Origin: Pseudonocardiaceae bacterium
GTDB lineage: Bacteria > Actinomycetota > Actinomycetes > Mycobacteriales > Pseudonocardiaceae
DNA length: 64,000 nt
Assembly (NCBI GenBank): GCA_009377865.1
Contig: WHTH01000003.1
Span: forward strand, 57,963 to 121,962
Direction of reading: 5' to 3'
The translations under genes were made by a program, and so were the position numbers. Below the pieces are notes generated by a model. It had not been told where the DNA came from. It did no database searches and was given only the letters and a program-made list of their open reading frames with translations. Positions 27,874 to 36,009 of the stretch are shown here, one piece after another. The first letter of the stretch is position 1. Each line of letters begins with the position of its first letter.

Positions 27874-28935
27874 TCACCCGATCGTGCAGTCCGGGCTGGC
27901 CGTGTCGAACGTGTTGCCGCGCCACTGGTTGCCGTCACAGCCCTCGTTCTGGTCGAAGAGGTCGGATATCTCGTTGCCGCCGGTCTTGTTACCGAGGATG
28001 CGGTTGTCCAGTGAGCCGACGATGATGCCGTAGGCGGCGTTGTCGAACACCTCGTTGGCGTTGATCCTGGTGCGGTCGGCCTCGAGGAAGACGCGGATCC
28101 CGTCTCCCTTTCGGTGGGAGGCGCCGTGGAACCCGTTGTCCGACACCGCGTTGTTGGTGACGACGTTGTCGGCCGCCTGGAAGAACAGCGCGATGCCATC
28201 CAGCGCACTGCCCGTGACGGTGTTGTTACTCACGACGTTGTCGTGCACACCCGGCTCGAGCCGGATCCCGTCGTTGTCGCAGAGGCCACGGGGGAAGTCG
28301 GGGTCGCCCGGGGGGACGCGGCAGACGTCGTTGTCCGACACCACGTTGTACTGGATGCGGTTGCCGGTCGTCGGGCCGGCGACCTCGCGGGGATGATCCT
28401 CGTCGACCTCCTGGAACAGGCCGATGCCGCTGAACGGACCGTTGTGGATGACCTGGCTCCGGGAGACGAGGTTGTCGGTGGAGGACAGGATCGCGATGCC
28501 GTCGCCGAACTGCGCATCCTGCTGATCATCCGAGGCGCCGGTGTGTCCGATGTTGTCACGTGCGGTGATGTTCGTGATTCTGTTGCCGGACCCTCCCTCT
28601 ATGGCCACGCCAGCGTCGAAGTCCGACACCGTCCCCCCGGTGACCTGAACCCCGGTCCGCTGGTACAGCAGCACACCGGCGCCGTCCCCGTGGTCGGGCG
28701 TACCGAACACCCGGTGACCGTTGAGGTCCAGGCGGATCCGGTCACTTCCCATGATGATGCCATTGTCCGGACACGGTCCGACATCATGTGCTAACACTGT
28801 GTTCTCGGTTATCACGTCGCCGCAGCGGACCGTCGAGGTCGGTTGAGCCTGTGCAACGGCTCCCGACGAGACCAGGCTCATCGCAGCGACAACGAAGATG
28901 GTCACCAGCGGCCTGCGAACGAGATCGATCTTCAC
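27874..28935 (-). CDS. Secreted right-handed beta-helix protein
   Basis: 353 residues with a signal peptide (RRPLVTIFVVAAMSLVSSGA then VAQAQ). The body is a right-handed parallel beta-helix with repeated asparagine ladders: GSGNRITNITARDN, HDNVVSNNTVTGSALDGIAL, ADNVVTNNAVSDNGFHG, RTRINANEVFDNAAYGIIVG, DNRILGNKTGGNEISD. Such NosD/pectate-lyase-like repeats bind carbohydrates or act as structural surface proteins. GTG 28935 has GGGAG 7 bases upstream; ATG 29025 would lack a signal peptide at the terminus. Cotranscription with the downstream beta-propeller gene is likely. Confidence 0.85.
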   Translation of the reverse strand: MKIDLVRRPLVTIFVVAAMSLVSSGAVAQAQPTSTVRCGDVITENTVLAHDVGPCPDNGIIMGSDRIRLDLNGHRVFGTPDHGDGAGVLLYQRTGVQVTGGTVSDFDAGVAIEGGSGNRITNITARDNIGHTGASDDQQDAQFGDGIAILSSTDNLVSRSQVIHNGPFSGIGLFQEVDEDHPREVAGPTTGNRIQYNVVSDNDVCRVPPGDPDFPRGLCDNDGIRLEPGVHDNVVSNNTVTGSALDGIALFFQAADNVVTNNAVSDNGFHGASHRKGDGIRVFLEADRTRINANEVFDNAAYGIIVGSLDNRILGNKTGGNEISDLFDQNEGCDGNQWRGNTFDTASPDCTIG

Positions 28936-29028
28936 GGTGTCTCCCGCATGGTTGTCCGAAGTAAACGAGGATCTCGTGAAAGTTGGTCCTTTCGGAGGAC
29001 ACTCCGTCGAGTGGGAGGATGTCAATAA
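28936..29028. promoter_or_regulatory. Divergent promoter region of beta-helix and small membrane protein genes
   Basis: 93 bases, locally AT-rich (for example GTCAATAAATG at its right edge) relative to the surrounding sequence, as expected of promoters. No specific operator recognised. Confidence 0.3.
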
Positions 29029-29238
29029 ATGTCTTTCGCATACTCGTCGGTGTCGAGCCGTCCCTGCCGTCGGGCGACCAGCCCCGCCGTGCTGCTGGCC
29101 GCCGTGCTGGTCGGCGCCATGGTCACCGATCTGTTCGTGCTGGGTGCCAGCCCGCTGCCGGCGCTGGTCCTGCTGGTCGTCACCGCGGTCATCGCGTGGG
29201 GACGTCGCGACCGGATCCGCACCGCACTCGGGCGCTGA
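29029..29238 (+). CDS. Small two-helix membrane protein, unknown
   Basis: 69 residues with two hydrophobic segments (SPAVLLAAVLVGAMVTDLFV and ALVLLVVTAVIAWG) and a basic C-terminus. ATG 29029 is preceded by GGGAGGA about 10 bases upstream. Convergent with the small conserved gene at 29257. No family recognised. Confidence 0.55.
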   Translation: MSFAYSSVSSRPCRRATSPAVLLAAVLVGAMVTDLFVLGASPLPALVLLVVTAVIAWGRRDRIRTALGR

Positions 29239-29256
29239 CCGTCAGGAGGGGGTGGG

Positions 29257-29412
29257 TCAGCCGGTGGTGACGTCGTTGAACGGCAGCCGCGGGTCGACCC
29301 ACGGAAACACGACGAACAGCAGCAGCGCGACCACTGCGGCGACGAGCAGCAGCGCTTCCACTACCCGTACCGCGGTGGGACCGGGCAGTTGCCGCCAGAT
29401 CCAGGCGTACAC
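29257..29412 (-). CDS. Small conserved membrane protein downstream of class E sortase
   Basis: 51 residues: an amphipathic opening YAWIWRQLPGPTAVRVVEAL, one membrane helix (LLLVAAVVALLLFVVF) and a C-terminal PWVDPRLPFNDVTTG. This W-rich opening and PF-N-D-V ending are familiar from tiny proteins encoded next to sortase and pabA in mycobacteria and relatives. GTG 29412 follows GGGGTAGC. It ends the leftward operon DUF881-sortase-this gene. Function unknown; a sortase-associated membrane peptide is possible. Confidence 0.7.
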   Translation of the reverse strand: MYAWIWRQLPGPTAVRVVEALLLVAAVVALLLFVVFPWVDPRLPFNDVTTG

Positions 29413-29418
29413 GCTCTG

Positions 29419-30267
29419 CTACCCCCTCAGGCCGTCAGCGAGTGCGGGTGGGCGCGGCCCGTCCTTGGGGTACCGCGCCGTCAGCACACCGTGGATGATC
29501 AGCCGCTGCTCCGCCGAGAACCGCGGGTGGCAGGTCGTCAGCGTGATCAGCGAGTCCTGCTGCTCGGGGGGCAGCTGGGCCTCGGAGCCCCCAGGAACCG
29601 GGTTGATCACCTCGCCCTGCCAGGGCATCACGATCTGCTGGCCGGGCACCTCGGGGTAGGGCTCGGGCAGCGGTGTCACGCCGCGGCACTGCGGGGTCGC
29701 GCCCTTGCCCGATGTCCACCCCGCAGCCTCGTCGGCCAGCGGCAACACCCGGTAGACGAACCAGGTGTCGCGGGTCTCGACCACCACCGCGTCGCAGGAC
29801 TGCAGCAGATCGAGGTCGTTGAACGGTGCGCCGTCGCCGACCCGGTGGCCCGCCACCCCGAAGTTCCCGGGCTCACCGGGCATCGCAGTGTCGACGTAAT
29901 GGCCAGGCCCGCTCGCGAGTGTGTCCGCCCCTGTGCCCTGCAGCACGGTGAAGTCGAAGTCCGGCCCGAACGCGGGGACGCGCAGCTTGGCGATGCCGTC
30001 ACCCTCGACCGGGCGATCGACGGTGCCGCGCGGGTTGCTCCACCGGTCGTCGAGCGCCGCGGTGGCATCCCGCTGCTTCATCGCCGAGAACCAGTTGGTG
30101 ATGTAGAGCTCGTAGCCGAGGAATAGCAGCGCCACCAGGCCCAGCGTCAGCAGCACCTCGCCGAACCCTCGGACGACGGTGCGAACCCGGTCACCCCCGG
30201 TGCGGTGCGGTGGTTCGGGCCGCCGGTGACGCGCCGGAGCCGTGGCGATGCCAGCGTGACCGCTCAC
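29419..30267 (-). CDS. Class E sortase
   Basis: 282-residue membrane-anchored transpeptidase that attaches proteins bearing LAxTG sorting signals to the cell wall. One N-terminal membrane helix (VLLTLGLVALLFLGYELYIT, about 38-57). Catalytic residues: His141 in FGVAGHRV, Cys246 in ITLTTCHPRF and Arg255 in SAEQRL. GTG 30267 overlaps the DUF881 stop (GTGA), which defines the start; the in-frame extension upstream is antisense shadow. A matching substrate ending in LATTG is encoded at 34483. Confidence 0.93.
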   Translation of the reverse strand: MSGHAGIATAPARHRRPEPPHRTGGDRVRTVVRGFGEVLLTLGLVALLFLGYELYITNWFSAMKQRDATAALDDRWSNPRGTVDRPVEGDGIAKLRVPAFGPDFDFTVLQGTGADTLASGPGHYVDTAMPGEPGNFGVAGHRVGDGAPFNDLDLLQSCDAVVVETRDTWFVYRVLPLADEAAGWTSGKGATPQCRGVTPLPEPYPEVPGQQIVMPWQGEVINPVPGGSEAQLPPEQQDSLITLTTCHPRFSAEQRLIIHGVLTARYPKDGPRPPALADGLRG

Positions 30268-30995
30268 CGGACAACCTCCTGCGCCATGTCGAGCCGTACC
30301 GCACCGTCGAAGCCGGGCACCGAGACGGTACGCGATTCCGCCACGTCGTAACCGAGCCCGTAGGTCTGCGCGTACTGGCGGAACACCTGCACCCCGTACT
30401 CGGCGTCCAGCGCCGCCGAGAGGCGCTCGGGATCTCCGATGGCCGTGACGACATAGGGCGGTGAGTAGGTTCGGCCGTCGAGCAGCAGGGTGTTGCCGAT
30501 GCACCGCACCGCCGAGGTGGTGATGAGTCGCTGGTCCTGCACGCCCATCGCCTCGGCACCGCCGGCCCACAGCGCGTTGAGTACGCTCTGCAGGTCCTGC
30601 TGGTGCACGACCAGCGCGTCAGGCTCCACCCCTCGTGGGTAGCGGCCATCCTCGCCACGCGGCGCGTCGGTCAGGGTGACGGTCAGGCCGGGACCGGACA
30701 GCGGGGTGAGCCCGACGTGCGGCGCCAGCCGCTGGGCCCGCTGCTGCGCGGCAGCAGTGCGCCCGTCCGAACCTGCCGCGGCCCGCTGCACCGCCTGCAG
30801 TTGCCCCGACAGCTCGCTGCGCTGCGCCTCGGCAGCGGCTGCCCGCTGTTCGGTGTCGCGGACCAGCTCCGACAGCTGCACGGTGCGCCCGCCGCTGGGA
30901 TCATCCCCCGCGGTCGTGCGGCTGACCGCGAAGAGCATCCCGGCGAGCAGGCAGACGACGGGGACTACTGCCCGCCACCCGTCGACCCTGTGCAC
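30264..30995 (-). CDS. DUF881 family protein
   Basis: 243 residues with a single N-terminal membrane helix (VVPVVCLLAGMLFAVSRTTA), a coiled-coil stretch rich in Gln/Arg/Ala (QRAAAAEAQRSELSGQLQAV) and the DUF881 domain: GPGLTVTLTDAPRG, then LVVHQQDLQSVLNALWAGGA and TYSPPYVVTAIGDPERL. In related genomes a DUF881 gene sits beside crgA and pknB (Rv0012-type). It is coupled to the sortase by overlap. Probable envelope or division accessory; no enzymatic function is known. Confidence 0.9.
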   Translation of the reverse strand: MHRVDGWRAVVPVVCLLAGMLFAVSRTTAGDDPSGGRTVQLSELVRDTEQRAAAAEAQRSELSGQLQAVQRAAAGSDGRTAAAQQRAQRLAPHVGLTPLSGPGLTVTLTDAPRGEDGRYPRGVEPDALVVHQQDLQSVLNALWAGGAEAMGVQDQRLITTSAVRCIGNTLLLDGRTYSPPYVVTAIGDPERLSAALDAEYGVQVFRQYAQTYGLGYDVAESRTVSVPGFDGAVRLDMAQEVVR

Positions 30996-31082
30996 ACCTC
31001 CTCCTCACCGACCACCGGAGCGGCCCCCTATTACGTTAACGTGTCCGGGACGCGGTACAGCCACACGTCAGACGAGGACACC

Positions 31083-31349
31083 ATGCCGAAGTCGAAGGTC
31101 CGCAAGAAGCCGGGCTACACGCCGCCCACCGACAAGGCCGCTGCGTCGAAGGCGCAACCAGCCGGGCCCTCGCATCCACTCTACGTCGCGGTGATGCTGG
31201 GCATGATGCTGCTCGGGCTGCTCTGGCTGGTGGTGAACTACCTGGCCGGTGACCAGATCGGCCTGATGCGTGATCTCGGGGCGTACAACTTCCTGGTCGG
31301 GTTCGCGCTGATGATCGTCGGGCTGCTCATGACCATGAAGTGGCGCTAG
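31083..31349 (+). CDS. crgA: Cell division protein CrgA
   Basis: 88-residue FtsZ-ring-associated membrane protein of actinobacteria that interacts with FtsI and FtsZ and helps recruit the peptidoglycan machinery. Basic N-terminus PKSKVRKKPGYTPP, then two membrane helices: HPLYVAVMLGMMLLGLLWLV and YNFLVGFALMIVGLLMTMKW, the usual length and topology. ATG 31083 lies 13 bases after ACGAGGA. Divergent from the DUF881-sortase operon, as in mycobacteria. Confidence 0.95.
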   Translation: MPKSKVRKKPGYTPPTDKAAASKAQPAGPSHPLYVAVMLGMMLLGLLWLVVNYLAGDQIGLMRDLGAYNFLVGFALMIVGLLMTMKWR

Positions 31350-31461
31350 CGAACCTGCGACACTACTTACTGGGCAGCTGGCAGGGCGGTGAGCCAACCT
31401 GGCGGTGCGCGGCTCGTGTCGAGGTGGCAGGCGAAAACACACCGGTGTGATTCATCCCCAC

Positions 31462-31483
31462 TGTGGACAACTGCTGTGGACAA
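31462..31483 (+). promoter_or_regulatory. Two DnaA-box-like nonamers
   Basis: TGTGGACAA occurs at 31462-31470 and 31475-31483 as direct copies 13 bases apart (reverse complement TTGTCCACA, the high-GC DnaA box). They sit in the gap between crgA and the PH-domain gene. Whether DnaA binds is unknown. Confidence 0.4.
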
Positions 31484-31553
31484 CTGGGCGGGAGCGACGA
31501 CCACTGGGTCCGGGACCGGCTGACACCTCCGTTGAGCACTTCCGGCGACGGGC

Positions 31554-31985
31554 ATGCTGGGCGGCGTGTATGCAGTGTCTTACGCACCGAAGCGGCTGGG
31601 GGTCGTCGCGGCGTGGGCGGGCGCGGGCATCGCCGCCGGCTGGGCGGTGCTGGCCACGGATGCTCCCTCGCGACTGCTCGCCGTCGCAGCGATCGGGCTG
31701 CTCGGCATTCTCGCGCTGCTCGGCACCGCGCTGCGGCCCCGGCTCGCTGCCGATGCCGACGGGATCTACCTCGGCAGGCTGCGGGGGGTCCGGCATTGGC
31801 CCTGGGATGCGGTACGGCGGATGGAGGTGGTGTCGAGCAACCGGATGGGCCGCCGGGTAGGGATGCTCGAGCTCGACCTCGATGACGGCGAGCAGGAGCG
31901 TCTCGTCGTGCTCACCACCCTCGACCTCGGCGTCGACCCGTGCGATGCCGAGGATGCGCTGCGTGCGCTGGCGGGCGGCGGTTGA
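31554..31985 (+). CDS. PH-domain membrane protein (Rv0010c-like)
   Basis: 143 residues. Two N-terminal hydrophobic segments (LGVVAAWAGAGIAAGWAVLA and LLAVAAIGLLGILALLGTAL) are followed by a bacterial PH-like domain: ADADGIYLGRLRG, then HWPWDAVRRMEVV and LELDLDDGEQERLVVLTTLD. Small proteins of this type occupy the position between crgA and ppiA in mycobacteria, where the gene is on the opposite strand. ATG 31554 or GTG 31566 could be the start. Function not established. Confidence 0.85.
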   Translation: MLGGVYAVSYAPKRLGVVAAWAGAGIAAGWAVLATDAPSRLLAVAAIGLLGILALLGTALRPRLAADADGIYLGRLRGVRHWPWDAVRRMEVVSSNRMGRRVGMLELDLDDGEQERLVVLTTLDLGVDPCDAEDALRALAGGG

Positions 31986-32043
31986 GTTGCGCCAACGCGG
32001 CGTTCGGGCACTGTCGTTGCCGCAAGGCCACGCCGGCGCAACG

Positions 32044-32934
32044 TCAGGCTGCGAACTGCGCGTACCGGAGCACCACCACGGCGACGGCGATCGCGACCAG
32101 CGCCGCCGCAGCGCCGATCTGCACCGGGGCCCGGCGGTCCCGTGGCGCGTAGACCATGGCCGCGGCCGTGACGGTGCCGAACACCAGCCCGCCGAGGTGG
32201 CCGTAGAGCGAGATCCCCGGCACCGTGAACGTGATCACGACATTGATGCCGATGATGAACAGCGCCGGGCCGGGGCTGCGCCGCAACCGCAGCAGCACCA
32301 TCAGCAGCGCACCCATCAGCCCGTAGATCGCGCCAGACGCCCCGGCCGTCAGCGAATCCACCCGCTCGAGCGCGAATACGGCCGCCGAGCCACCCAGCAG
32401 TGCGACGAGGTAGACGGTGAGGAACCTGCTGCGCCCGAGCACCGCCTCGAGGTCCCGGCCGATGACCCACAACACCAGCATGTTCAGTGCCAGGTGGATC
32501 GGCCCGAAGTGCAGGAACCCGGACGTCACCAGCCGCCACACGTCGCCGTCGGCCACCGCGACCGGCAACAGCGCCCACCGCTGGAACAGTTCCGCCGTGT
32601 CGTTGCGACCCAGGCTGCCGGCCTGCACCACGGTCACCACGAACACCGCGACGTTGACGGCGATGAGCAGCGGGATCACCAGCTCGCGGCCGGACGGCTC
32701 GGCGCCGGCGACGGTGGTGGCGTAGCGTTGCGTGCGGCCACCCTCGGCGACGCAGTCCACGCAGTGGTAGCCCACCGATGCCTCACGCAGGCAGTCCCGG
32801 CAGGCCGGGCGGTTGCAACGGTTGCACCGCAGCCCCGTCGGCCGGTCCCGGTGGCGCACGCACACCTCGGGAGCCGGCTGGTAACCATAGCCGCCCGGCT
32901 GCTCGTGCGGCGGTTGGTTCGGCGGCAGTGTCAC
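32044..32934 (-). CDS. Rhomboid-family intramembrane serine protease
   Basis: 296 residues. An N-terminal Cys/His-rich zinc-binding module (CVRHRDRPTGLRCNRCNRPA then CRDCLREASVGYHCVDCV, residues 25-61) precedes six membrane helices. Active site: Ser200 in TAGASGAIYGLMG and His246 in YGHLGGLVFG; the HLALNM helix with the supporting Asn is present. It should cleave single-pass membrane substrates within the bilayer. The stop of ppiA lies 10 bases upstream of its GTG, so both are cotranscribed. Confidence 0.93.
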   Translation of the reverse strand: MTLPPNQPPHEQPGGYGYQPAPEVCVRHRDRPTGLRCNRCNRPACRDCLREASVGYHCVDCVAEGGRTQRYATTVAGAEPSGRELVIPLLIAVNVAVFVVTVVQAGSLGRNDTAELFQRWALLPVAVADGDVWRLVTSGFLHFGPIHLALNMLVLWVIGRDLEAVLGRSRFLTVYLVALLGGSAAVFALERVDSLTAGASGAIYGLMGALLMVLLRLRRSPGPALFIIGINVVITFTVPGISLYGHLGGLVFGTVTAAAMVYAPRDRRAPVQIGAAAALVAIAVAVVVLRYAQFAA

Positions 32935-32944
32935 GGGCCGAGCG

Positions 32945-33496
32945 TCACGTCCCGGCCGGGCTGACCGTGACGCGCTCGATCACGACGTCGTTGCGCGGCC
33001 GGTCGTCGGGGCCGGTCTCGGACTGCGCGATCGTGTCCACCACCTCGCGCGATTCCTGATCGGTGACCTCGCCGAAGATCGTGTGCTTGAAGTTGAGGTG
33101 CGTGGTCGGCCCGACCGTGATGAAGAACTGCGAGCCGTTGGTGTTGGGACCCGAGTTGGCCATCGCCAGCATGTAGGGCCGGTTGAACTGCAGCTCGGGA
33201 TGGGTTTCGTCGCCGAACTTGTACCCGGGCCCACCACGCCCGGTGCCGGTCGGGTCGCCGCCCTGGATCATGAAGCCCTTGATGATCCGGTGGAAGGTCG
33301 AGCCGTCGAAGAACGGGCCGGACATCGACTTCCTCGCATTGGGCTCGGAGTACTCCTTGGTGCCCTCCGCCAGCCGGACGAAGTTCGCCACCGTCTTGGG
33401 GGCGTGATTGGGGAACAGCGTCAGCGTGATGTCGCCCTGGTTGGTGTGCAGGGTCACGGACGTGTCGTTCGCGTTGCTCTCGGTCACCCCGTTCAT
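32945..33496 (-). CDS. ppiA: Peptidyl-prolyl cis-trans isomerase A (cyclophilin)
   Basis: Cyclophilin of 183 residues. Conserved core: HTNQGDITLTLFPNHAPKTV, then FHRIIKGFMIQGGDPTGTGR with the catalytic Arg, LAMANSGPNTNGSQFFITVG and HTIFGEV. No signal peptide, so cytosolic. ATG 33496 and GTG 33487 are both possible starts; the longer frame to 33556 adds nothing conserved. Order ppiA-rhomboid in this part of the genome mirrors the mycobacterial ppiA region. Confidence 0.95.
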   Translation of the reverse strand: MNGVTESNANDTSVTLHTNQGDITLTLFPNHAPKTVANFVRLAEGTKEYSEPNARKSMSGPFFDGSTFHRIIKGFMIQGGDPTGTGRGGPGYKFGDETHPELQFNRPYMLAMANSGPNTNGSQFFITVGPTTHLNFKHTIFGEVTDQESREVVDTIAQSETGPDDRPRNDVVIERVTVSPAGT

Positions 33497-33562
33497 CCTG
33501 CCATCCACATCGGGATCGCATCGGAGCGGGCAGGATGGCATGCCACCGGTTGGCATGGACCA

Positions 33563-34108
33563 CTACAGACCAAGGTTTGCGATCACCTGCTCGGCCACCC
33601 GCCGAGCCTTGAACGTCTGCTCCTGGTTCGTGGTGATGACGACCGCCGCGCCGTCCTTGGCGACCGCGAACACCGCACCCTCCTCCGTGGGCTGGGAGCC
33701 GCCCGACCAGCCGCCGGGTAGCTCGGCAAGATCCGAGGTAGCGACCGGCGCCGCCGCGTCCACTGTGGCGCGGGCGATCTCCGGGGTGGCCTCCACGACC
33801 CAGGTGCGCAGTTGCACGGTGCCGTCCCCACGCTCGAAGAAGCAGGCCGGATCGGGCTGGTCTGACGAGATCCGCACCGCGCCGACGCGCTGCCCGTTGG
33901 CCTGCTCGACGACGGTCTCGTCCAGGTAGGGACAGGGACCGTCGGCTGCCGGTTCCGGTGGTGGCGGCGCCCCAGGTTCCTGCTGCGCGCCGGGCGATGC
34001 CGGTGCGGTCGGCTGTCCGCTTCCACTGCCGCCGCAGCCCCCCGCGGCTCCTGATACGCCCATGGCGACCAGCACGGCCAGCACGGCTGTGGTGCGGGTG
34101 GTTCGCAT
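33563..34108 (-). CDS. Putative lipoprotein, DUF2020
   Basis: 181 residues. A lipoprotein signal peptide ends in the lipobox-like SGAAGGC with the Cys at about residue 25, followed by a Pro/Gly/Gln-rich linker. The globular part starts CPYLDETVVEQANGQRVGAV and contains CFFERGDGTVQLRTWVVEAT, matching the DUF2020 pattern. Attached to the outer face of the membrane. Function unknown. ATG 34108 gives the natural signal peptide; the frame upstream to 34186 is not needed. Confidence 0.85.
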   Translation of the reverse strand: MRTTRTTAVLAVLVAMGVSGAAGGCGGSGSGQPTAPASPGAQQEPGAPPPPEPAADGPCPYLDETVVEQANGQRVGAVRISSDQPDPACFFERGDGTVQLRTWVVEATPEIARATVDAAAPVATSDLAELPGGWSGGSQPTEEGAVFAVAKDGAAVVITTNQEQTFKARRVAEQVIANLGL

Positions 34109-34482
34109 GACCTGGCAGTCAAGCACGGCCGCCAGCGGCGACCGATTTCGGGGGCGTGAGCCGACGTCGATCACATACAGCGACACATGCCCACCCTTTC
34201 GGGTGGCACGTTGTCGACCGTTGCGCTATACGAGCGACGGTAGCTGCTCAATCGTGCGTGCCCCGCAACCGGATGGCGCCAAGAGATCACGTTCAGGCAA
34301 CGCCGGAAATTCGTGAGTAACCCCTCGGAGCTCCGTGTCGTTGACCCGGTACTGGCTGAGCCAAGATCGCGTCCCGGTGGCGGGTCCGGTCCGCTGTCAG
34401 CTACCAGAGGGGTCGGGATCAGGGCGCCTGGCGTCCAAGGCCCTCCACCTACATGCACCCGAATGAGGAGGATCACGGGAAT
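34109..34482. other. Intergenic region with promoters of lipoprotein and surface protein
   Basis: About 374 bases between divergent genes. It contains a GC hairpin CCACCC-TTTC-GGGTGG at 34191-34206, close to the lipoprotein promoter side, and the ribosome site GAGGAGGAT (34465-34473) of the surface protein. No ORF with homology was found. Confidence 0.45.
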
Positions 34483-35922
34483 ATGACGTCAGTCACGCCC
34501 AAGCGTCGCCGCCGCTTGGCCCTCGCCGCTGCCGGCACGGCAGCCGCGATGGTGCTGCTGCCGGCGGCCGCGTCGGCGCAACAGGACACTCCGTTCGACG
34601 ACACGCTCGATGAGATGCGAGGCACCGCCGAGCAGATTCAGAACGGCCAGGACCCCAACGTCACCGGTCCCGCATCCCCCGGTGGGCCGGATGTGCTGGA
34701 GACCGTTCCCGACGGCGAGGACGAGGCTCCGGACGGCGAGGGTGTCAATCCCGACCTCGGTGACCCGGTCGAGGACGACGACTCCGAGGGTCACGAGACC
34801 GACGACCCGCAGTTCCCCGATGGCGGACGCGGTGAGGTTGCCGACATCGACTTCGGCGAGGACAACGACACCGACATCGCCAAGATCACCGGTTACGAGG
34901 CGGAGATCACCGATGACGGCGAGGCCCAGTCCGGCGTGACCGTGCTCGGCCTGCTCGGCGAGGAGATCGTGGGCGGCGAGTCCAGCTCCGAGGGCGAGAA
35001 CCAGAGCCGGTCCAACCCGACCGGAGCGATCTGTGAGGGCACCGGCGGTGCGCTGTGCCTGAACCTGCTCTACCAGGAGACCTCGTCGACCGAGACCGCC
35101 GAGAGCCTGGACGCGTTCGCGCAGGGCGGCGTGCTCGCGGCGTGCCTCGGCGGAGACAACCCGAACGCCGATGCCACCTACGAGTGCAACGCCGAACTGG
35201 TGAGCGCGGGTGTCGCGGAGGGCTTCGCAGGCGCCCAGCGTGACGATGACGGCAACACCAAGGCGACCTCGGAGAACGAGACCGCCAGCCTGTGCCTTGG
35301 CGGCCAGAACGACGAGCGGATCTGTGACGGCCTCGGCACGAAGGTGCTGCACGCCGATTCCACCTCGAGCGCCGAGGACGGCGACTACGAGACCGAGCGC
35401 AACTCCTACCTGCTCGGCCTCGAGACCGGCGGTTCGAGCGAAGAGATCGTCGACGAGCCCACCGGGCTGGCGATCCCGCCGGGCTGTGGCGGCGCTGATG
35501 ACGAGGGTGCGGCGCTGCTCTGCGTGTTCTTCAACCAGGGCGAGTCGTTCGAGTTCGGCAATGGTGCGGCGAGTGCACAGGAGGCGCTGCACCTCGACGT
35601 GCTGCGCAACACCGGCCTCGACGTGCTCGCCGAGATCGGCCAGGCCGAGTCCGTCGCCCGTGAGTTCGACTGCGAGCCGAAGAACCCCAAGGGCCCCTGC
35701 CCGGGTGACGGCGAGGAGAACGGCGACGACGGCGAGGAGAACGGCGACGACGGCAAGGACGACGGCAAGGACGACGGCAAGGACGACGGCAAGGACGATG
35801 ACGGCCTGGCAACGACCGGTGCCGACATCGCTCCGATGGCGGCCGGCGCCCTGGCGCTGATCGGCCTGGGTGCCCTGTCCATGGCGGCGACCCGCCGCCG
35901 GGTGGGCAAGCACATCGCCTGA
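34483..35922 (+). CDS. Sortase-anchored, Cys-rich surface protein with LATTG sorting signal
   Basis: 479 residues. N-terminal signal peptide RRRRLALAAAGTAAAMVLLP-AAASA, an acidic region (about 27-160), a middle with ten cysteines in five close pairs (for example AICEGTGGALC and SLCLGGQNDERIC), an Asp/Gly/Lys repeat tract (GDDGKDDGKDDGKDDG) and a C-terminal sorting signal: LATTG at 442-446, a hydrophobic helix (PMAAGALALIGLGALSMAAT) and RRRVGKH. LAxTG is the motif class E sortase recognises, and that enzyme is encoded at 29419. ATG 34483 is preceded by GAGGAGGAT; ATG 34453 lacks a site. No catalytic domain recognised; probably a structural surface protein. Confidence 0.9.
   Translation: MTSVTPKRRRRLALAAAGTAAAMVLLPAAASAQQDTPFDDTLDEMRGTAEQIQNGQDPNVTGPASPGGPDVLETVPDGEDEAPDGEGVNPDLGDPVEDDDSEGHETDDPQFPDGGRGEVADIDFGEDNDTDIAKITGYEAEITDDGEAQSGVTVLGLLGEEIVGGESSSEGENQSRSNPTGAICEGTGGALCLNLLYQETSSTETAESLDAFAQGGVLAACLGGDNPNADATYECNAELVSAGVAEGFAGAQRDDDGNTKATSENETASLCLGGQNDERICDGLGTKVLHADSTSSAEDGDYETERNSYLLGLETGGSSEEIVDEPTGLAIPPGCGGADDEGAALLCVFFNQGESFEFGNGAASAQEALHLDVLRNTGLDVLAEIGQAESVAREFDCEPKNPKGPCPGDGEENGDDGEENGDDGKDDGKDDGKDDGKDDDGLATTGADIAPMAAGALALIGLGALSMAATRRRVGKHIA
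35704..35802 (+). repeat. Asp/Gly-Lys/Glu coding repeat
   Basis: Near-perfect 12- and 18-base units encode GEENGDD twice and then GKDD four times, just before the sorting signal of the surface protein. Copy number is likely to vary among strains. Confidence 0.7.
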
Positions 35923-35934
35923 GAGTGATTTCCC

Positions 35935-35968
35935 GACGGGGGCCGGTGTACGATGGCCGGCCCCCGTC
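35935..35968 (+). terminator. Strong hairpin after the surface-protein gene
   Basis: GACGGGGGCCGG at 35935-35946 is a perfect complement of CCGGCCCCCGTC at 35957-35968, with a 10-base loop. It starts 13 bases after the stop codon. No U-tract, as is common for high-GC terminators. Confidence 0.75.
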
Positions 35969-36009
35969 GGTCTGTCCGGGCACGTCATCACGCTAGGATC
36001 GCCGTCCTG

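Noticed and set aside
34489..35991. 500-residue frame opposite the LATTG surface protein
   Set aside because: It is the antisense of an acidic, repeat-rich gene with a signal peptide and sorting signal; the Val/Leu-rich product matches no family.
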